From NCBI RefSeq assembly GCF_000621125.1, contig NZ_KK211214.1, forward strand, positions 871,300 through 935,299: DNA of 64,000 nt, in the 5' to 3' direction. The stretch comes from Maribacter antarcticus DSM 21422. GTDB lineage: Bacteria > Bacteroidota > Bacteroidia > Flavobacteriales > Flavobacteriaceae. A program made the position numbers and the translations under genes. Positions 60,864 through 64,000 of this stretch are shown piece by piece. The notes beneath the pieces were generated by a model, which worked only from the letters and a program-made list of their open reading frames with translations, was not told the origin of the DNA and ran no database searches. The first letter of the stretch is position 1. Each line of letters begins with the position of its first letter.

Positions 60864-61308
60864 ATTTTAGAGTGAAGGTATACAATACAGTATCATCATT
60901 ACCTTAATTCAAAATTTAAATCAGTCAATAGGCTACCCAAACAATAAGGTAAAATTGGTGTAATAGCGTTAATTTCAAAAGCTTTAAAATTAGTAAACAC
61001 GCTAAATATAGGTATCTTATCTTATATAGCTTATTTGGTTTTAAATACCCCTGCTTTTTGTACTAAAGATACTAGTTATGATGAATATACCAAAAGGGCT
61101 TCCATTAAGAATTCACTACGCATTTTGTACTACTAAAATACATGTTTAAGATGTACTCTAGTTAAGCAGCACTTTTCAGGCTTGTAAGTATGCTGAAGGT
61201 AAGTAAGTGTATCTAGAAGCTAAGTATTTATTTGCGAGTCTTATAAGATGCAATGGTATTTGGAGTAAATGGAAGAATTTATTGTAATATTTGAATCTAG
61301 CTTTAAAA
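60864..61308. other. Intergenic region, no supported gene
   Basis: A+T-rich sequence between the SDR-like remnant and the AraC gene end. No hairpin, RNA or long frame was recognised. Confidence 0.45.
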
Positions 61309-62178
61309 TCATTTGTTATTATAACGTTTTTTATATTCCAAAGGCGTTCTTTTTGTAATGGTTTTAAATTGCCTATTAAAGTTGGATAGTGTTCGAAATC
61401 CACTTTCGTAACATGCTTGGGAGGCATTCTTTTTTTGATCTAGAAGTAATTTGCACGCATGACCTATCCTTATTTCGCTTACGAATTCAGAAAAGGTTTT
61501 ATTGGCGTGAGTTTTAAAGTATCTGCTGAATGAAGTGGGGGTCATGTTGATTAAGGAGGCGAGTTCTAAAATGGTGAGTTTCCGATAAAAATTCTTCATT
61601 ACGTGTGCATAAACTCTGTTCATTCTTAGGGTATCTCCTTCTCGGAGTGTATTCGTGTAGCCAGAACTTGCTAGCAGCTTTATATTATGTGTTTGAGATA
61701 GATTATTTAGAATATGCAAGAGTCCAAGTACGGCATCAAAACCTTCAAGGAACGGTAGCTGCAATATCATTTGTGCTATAGTATTTATTGAATTATTGGT
61801 GACATCAAAACCGCGTAAGCTTTTTTTGAATAATTGCCGAATCTTAATTCCTTCCTCTTTATTTAAGAGGGAATCGCTGATAAAATTTTCATGAAAATAC
61901 ACTACAATACCTTCAGCTTCAGTATCTTTTTTAGAAGTGTTTTTTTCTAAATCACTTCTCCAAAGATGGGGTAGGTTGGGCCCAAGAAAAGTAATATCTC
62001 CCTCCTTAAATGGTTTCACATGGTCGCCAATGAATCGAGTCCCTTTTCCTTTCAACACCATAAATAATTGATATTCTGGATGAAAGTGCCAATTAGGATC
62101 AAAAAAGGGTTGTTTTAACTCTTGGACAACAAAGGAATGAGCTATAGGAATAGGCGATTTTTGTAATGCAGATTTCAA
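61309..62178 (-). CDS. AraC-family transcriptional regulator
   Basis: 289 aa from a TTG at 62178; no ATG precedes the conserved N-terminus (SPIPIAHSFVVQELKQPFFDPNWHFHPEYQLF). A cupin-like sensing domain is followed by a double helix-turn-helix (KLTILELASLINMTPTSFSRYFKTHANKTF, then NASQACYESGFRTLSNFNRQFKTITKRTPLEYKKRY). It is divergent from the large ThuA-type lipoprotein gene and downstream of the uronate operon on the same strand, so either could be its target. Confidence 0.88.
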   Translation of the reverse strand: MKSALQKSPIPIAHSFVVQELKQPFFDPNWHFHPEYQLFMVLKGKGTRFIGDHVKPFKEGDITFLGPNLPHLWRSDLEKNTSKKDTEAEGIVVYFHENFISDSLLNKEEGIKIRQLFKKSLRGFDVTNNSINTIAQMILQLPFLEGFDAVLGLLHILNNLSQTHNIKLLASSGYTNTLREGDTLRMNRVYAHVMKNFYRKLTILELASLINMTPTSFSRYFKTHANKTFSEFVSEIRIGHACKLLLDQKKNASQACYESGFRTLSNFNRQFKTITKRTPLEYKKRYNNK

Positions 62179-62242
62179 AATAAAAGTATTTAGATTTTTT
62201 TAGTAGTAGCGCTAAACCTGAAAAAGAATACTAACTTATCAA

Positions 62243-62254
62243 TTAACTAGTTAA
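62243..62254. promoter_or_regulatory. Palindrome TTAACTAGTTAA in the divergent region
   Basis: A perfect 12-bp palindrome midway between the divergent AraC regulator and the ThuA-type gene, a natural place for an operator. It stands in A+T-rich sequence, so chance cannot be excluded. Confidence 0.35.
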
Positions 62255-62355
62255 AATTAAAATAATATGATATAATAAAGTCGGTATTAGGTATAAAAAA
62301 GTCTTTTTTCAATTTTTTTTACTCCTAATTTTAATCAACTTTTATACATAGGATA

Positions 62356-64000
62356 ATGGATATTATTTTTAAAAGATTCACGTTTCTCCCTTTTGTAGTT
62401 ATTTTTTTAATGGGTTGTACAGCCGATAGTAAAAAAAAATTCGTGGATAATCAGCCACGTAGGATTGAAATACTATTCCTAGGTCACTCGCAAGAGCATC
62501 ATAATTCAAAGGCCTATTTCCCGCTATTGACAGCAGCATTAACAAACGAGGGTATCAATATTACCTACACCGAAAATGTCAATGACCTTAATACAAAAAA
62601 CCTTGATTTATATGATGGACTCATAGTTTATGCTAATCACGAAAGTATTGCTCCAAATCAGGAAAAGGCGTTACTTAATTTTGTGTCCGAAGGAAATGCT
62701 TTTATACCCATACATTCCGCCAGCTTTTGTTTTAAGAACGCAGCAGAATATATCAATTTAGTAGGTGCCCAGTTTATGGAACATGGTACTGGAACCTTCA
62801 ATGCCACAATCGTAGCTAAGGAACACCCTACGATGTTGGGATTGGAAGAGTTTTCAACTTGGGATGAAACTTATGTGCACGACAAAATTGCGGATGATAT
62901 TACAGTGTTAATGGAACGGGTGGAAGCAGAACACCGTGAACCGTGGACATGGGTTAAAAAATATGGTAAAGGAAAAGTTTTTTATACCGCTTATGGTCAT
63001 GATGAACGTACTTGGAACAAACCAGAATTTCAACAATTGATTAAAAATGGGATTTTATGGGCAGTAGATGTAAATACTAAAAAAAATTGGGAAGCATTTT
63101 CCAAGGATATTCCAAAATTGACATATGAAGAGCGAGAAGGTATTCCTAATTATGAAAAGCGGGACCCAGCATTAAAATACCAAATACCTTTATTGCCAGA
63201 ACAATCTGCAAAATTGATTCAGGTACCGGCGGGTTTTGACCTTCAACTTTTTGCTTCAGAACCGGATATCATTAACCCTATTGCTATGAACTGGGATGCG
63301 AAAGGACGCCTTTGGGTAATAGAAACCGTGGATTACCCCAATACGGTAAGGGATGATAAAGGTTTGGGAGACGATAAAGTGAAAATACTTGAGGATACCA
63401 ATGGAGACGGAAGGGCTGACAAGGTTACTGTATTTGCTGAGAACCTGAATATTCCCACCAGTTTTGTGTTTTACGATGCCGGTATTATCGTTTCCCAGGC
63501 CCCACATTTTCTATTTTTGAAGGATACCAATGGAGACGACAAAGCAGATGTTAGAGAAGTTATTATGGATGGCTGGGGAGTTTTTGATACGCATGCTGGG
63601 CCATCTAATCTTCAAAATGGAATTGATAACAATATTTATGGTGTGGTCGGCTATTCAGGATTTAAAGGGAATATCTATGGTCAAGATTTAGAATTTAACC
63701 AGAATATGTACCGGTTTAACCCCCATAAAAAAATCTTTGAGGTTTTAATAAATACGAGTAACAACACTTGGGGCTTGGGTATAACAGAAGATAATTCTTT
63801 GTTTGCTTCAACAGCGAATAATACCCATAGTGTCTTCTTAGGTATTCCTAATAAAATTATGGCAGGTGTAACAGGGATTCCGGCTCAAGGTAGCTTAAAA
63901 ATAGATGGACATTATGATATGCAGCCTATCACTAAAAACTATAGACAAGTAGATGTTTTTGGAGGTTTTACCGCTGCCGCTGGACATCATTTCTATACCG
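62356..64000 (+). CDS. ThuA domain / PVC-type membrane-bound dehydrogenase lipoprotein (5' part)
   Basis: 548 codons seen, no stop before the window edge. Lipoprotein signal FVVIFLMGC (Cys 21). A ThuA-like domain follows (~34-240: IEILFLGHSQEHHNSKAYFPLL, GLIVYANHESI, AFIPIHSASFCF, EPWTWVKKYGKGKVFYTAYGHD), then the beta-propeller of PVC-type membrane-bound dehydrogenases (FDLQLFASEPDIINPIAMNWDAKGRLWVIETVDYPN, DTNGDGRADKVTVFAENLNIPTSF, DGWGVFDTHAGPSNLQNG). Such proteins usually run past 1000 aa and end in HEAT repeats and a cytochrome c domain, which would lie beyond 64000. They are tied to oxidative sugar degradation in Planctomycetes and Bacteroidetes; the substrate is unknown. Confidence 0.9.
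   Translation, partial: MDIIFKRFTFLPFVVIFLMGCTADSKKKFVDNQPRRIEILFLGHSQEHHNSKAYFPLLTAALTNEGINITYTENVNDLNTKNLDLYDGLIVYANHESIAPNQEKALLNFVSEGNAFIPIHSASFCFKNAAEYINLVGAQFMEHGTGTFNATIVAKEHPTMLGLEEFSTWDETYVHDKIADDITVLMERVEAEHREPWTWVKKYGKGKVFYTAYGHDERTWNKPEFQQLIKNGILWAVDVNTKKNWEAFSKDIPKLTYEEREGIPNYEKRDPALKYQIPLLPEQSAKLIQVPAGFDLQLFASEPDIINPIAMNWDAKGRLWVIETVDYPNTVRDDKGLGDDKVKILEDTNGDGRADKVTVFAENLNIPTSFVFYDAGIIVSQAPHFLFLKDTNGDDKADVREVIMDGWGVFDTHAGPSNLQNGIDNNIYGVVGYSGFKGNIYGQDLEFNQNMYRFNPHKKIFEVLINTSNNTWGLGITEDNSLFASTANNTHSVFLGIPNKIMAGVTGIPAQGSLKIDGHYDMQPITKNYRQVDVFGGFTAAAGHHFYT

Overview
The window looks like chromosomal DNA from a marine, aerobic, pigmented member of the Flavobacteriaceae (Bacteroidetes). 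The evidence is the low-to-moderate GC content, TAnnTTTG-type promoters with few Shine-Dalgarno sites, TonB-dependent receptors with N-terminal carboxypeptidase-regulatory domains, a flavobacterial carotenoid operon, and many sugar- and sulfate-ester-degrading genes. Genus cannot be fixed from the sequence alone.

Layout. 1-5367 (minus): a three-gene cluster of the kind common in Planctomycetes and some Bacteroidetes (membrane/cytochrome-c/LRR protein, DUF1501 protein, PSCyt1-DUF1549-DUF1553 protein). 5605-6703: a decayed LD-carboxypeptidase gene. 6845-8744: a secreted fasciclin protein and a convergent carboxypeptidase-regulatory-domain protein, separated by a perfect 38-bp palindromic terminator. 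9300-11504 (minus): rluF, a beta-lactamase-fold lipoprotein whose nucleophile is Cys rather than Ser, and a small conserved protein. 11721-15015 (plus): two SurA-like periplasmic chaperones and a MoxR ATPase. 15200-17473: aconitase. 17548-24599: a thioredoxin-fold protein without its CxxC and a carotenoid cluster (crtA-like, cruF, crtD, crtZ, crtB, crtI) led by a CarH-type B12 photoreceptor regulator. 24711-24794: tRNA-Leu(GAG). 24974-32698: a complete trans-4-hydroxy-L-proline catabolic cluster with an AraC regulator and a DUF885 peptidase. 32974-36436: rmlA, rmlC, rmlD and a wrecked galE. 36580-46361: a stand-alone receiver protein, two paralogous TonB-type receptors, a secreted TIM-barrel protein, and a LytS/LytTR two-component pair with a dienelactone hydrolase. 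46672-49112: a broken glutaredoxin-GNAT gene, selO, and a broken small gene. 49318-62178: an FMN-dependent 2-hydroxy-acid dehydrogenase, then a hexuronate module (kdgK, eda, uxaC, a Gfo/Idh oxidoreductase, a TRAP transporter, uxuA, a sulfatase, an AraC regulator). 62356-64000: the start of a large ThuA plus membrane-dehydrogenase-like lipoprotein that runs off the window.

How it works together. The uronate block can import a hexuronate through the TRAP porter, isomerise it (UxaC), dehydrate mannonate (UxuA), phosphorylate KDG (KdgK) and cleave KDPG (Eda); the mannonate reductase step (UxuB) is not intact here. The hydroxyproline block converts L-Hyp to 2-oxoglutarate, which feeds the TCA cycle. 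The carotenoid block predicts a monocyclic myxol-like pigment, provided a lycopene cyclase is encoded elsewhere, and its regulator is probably light-sensitive.

The most striking overall feature is four clearly degraded genes plus one probable gene remnant in 64 kb, along with two enzyme-fold proteins whose catalytic residues are replaced. I found no CRISPR array, rRNA, integrase or insertion sequence. No clearly new multi-gene system stands out; the CarH-like regulator, the Cys-nucleophile beta-lactamase-fold protein and the PVC-type clusters at both edges deserve the closest look.
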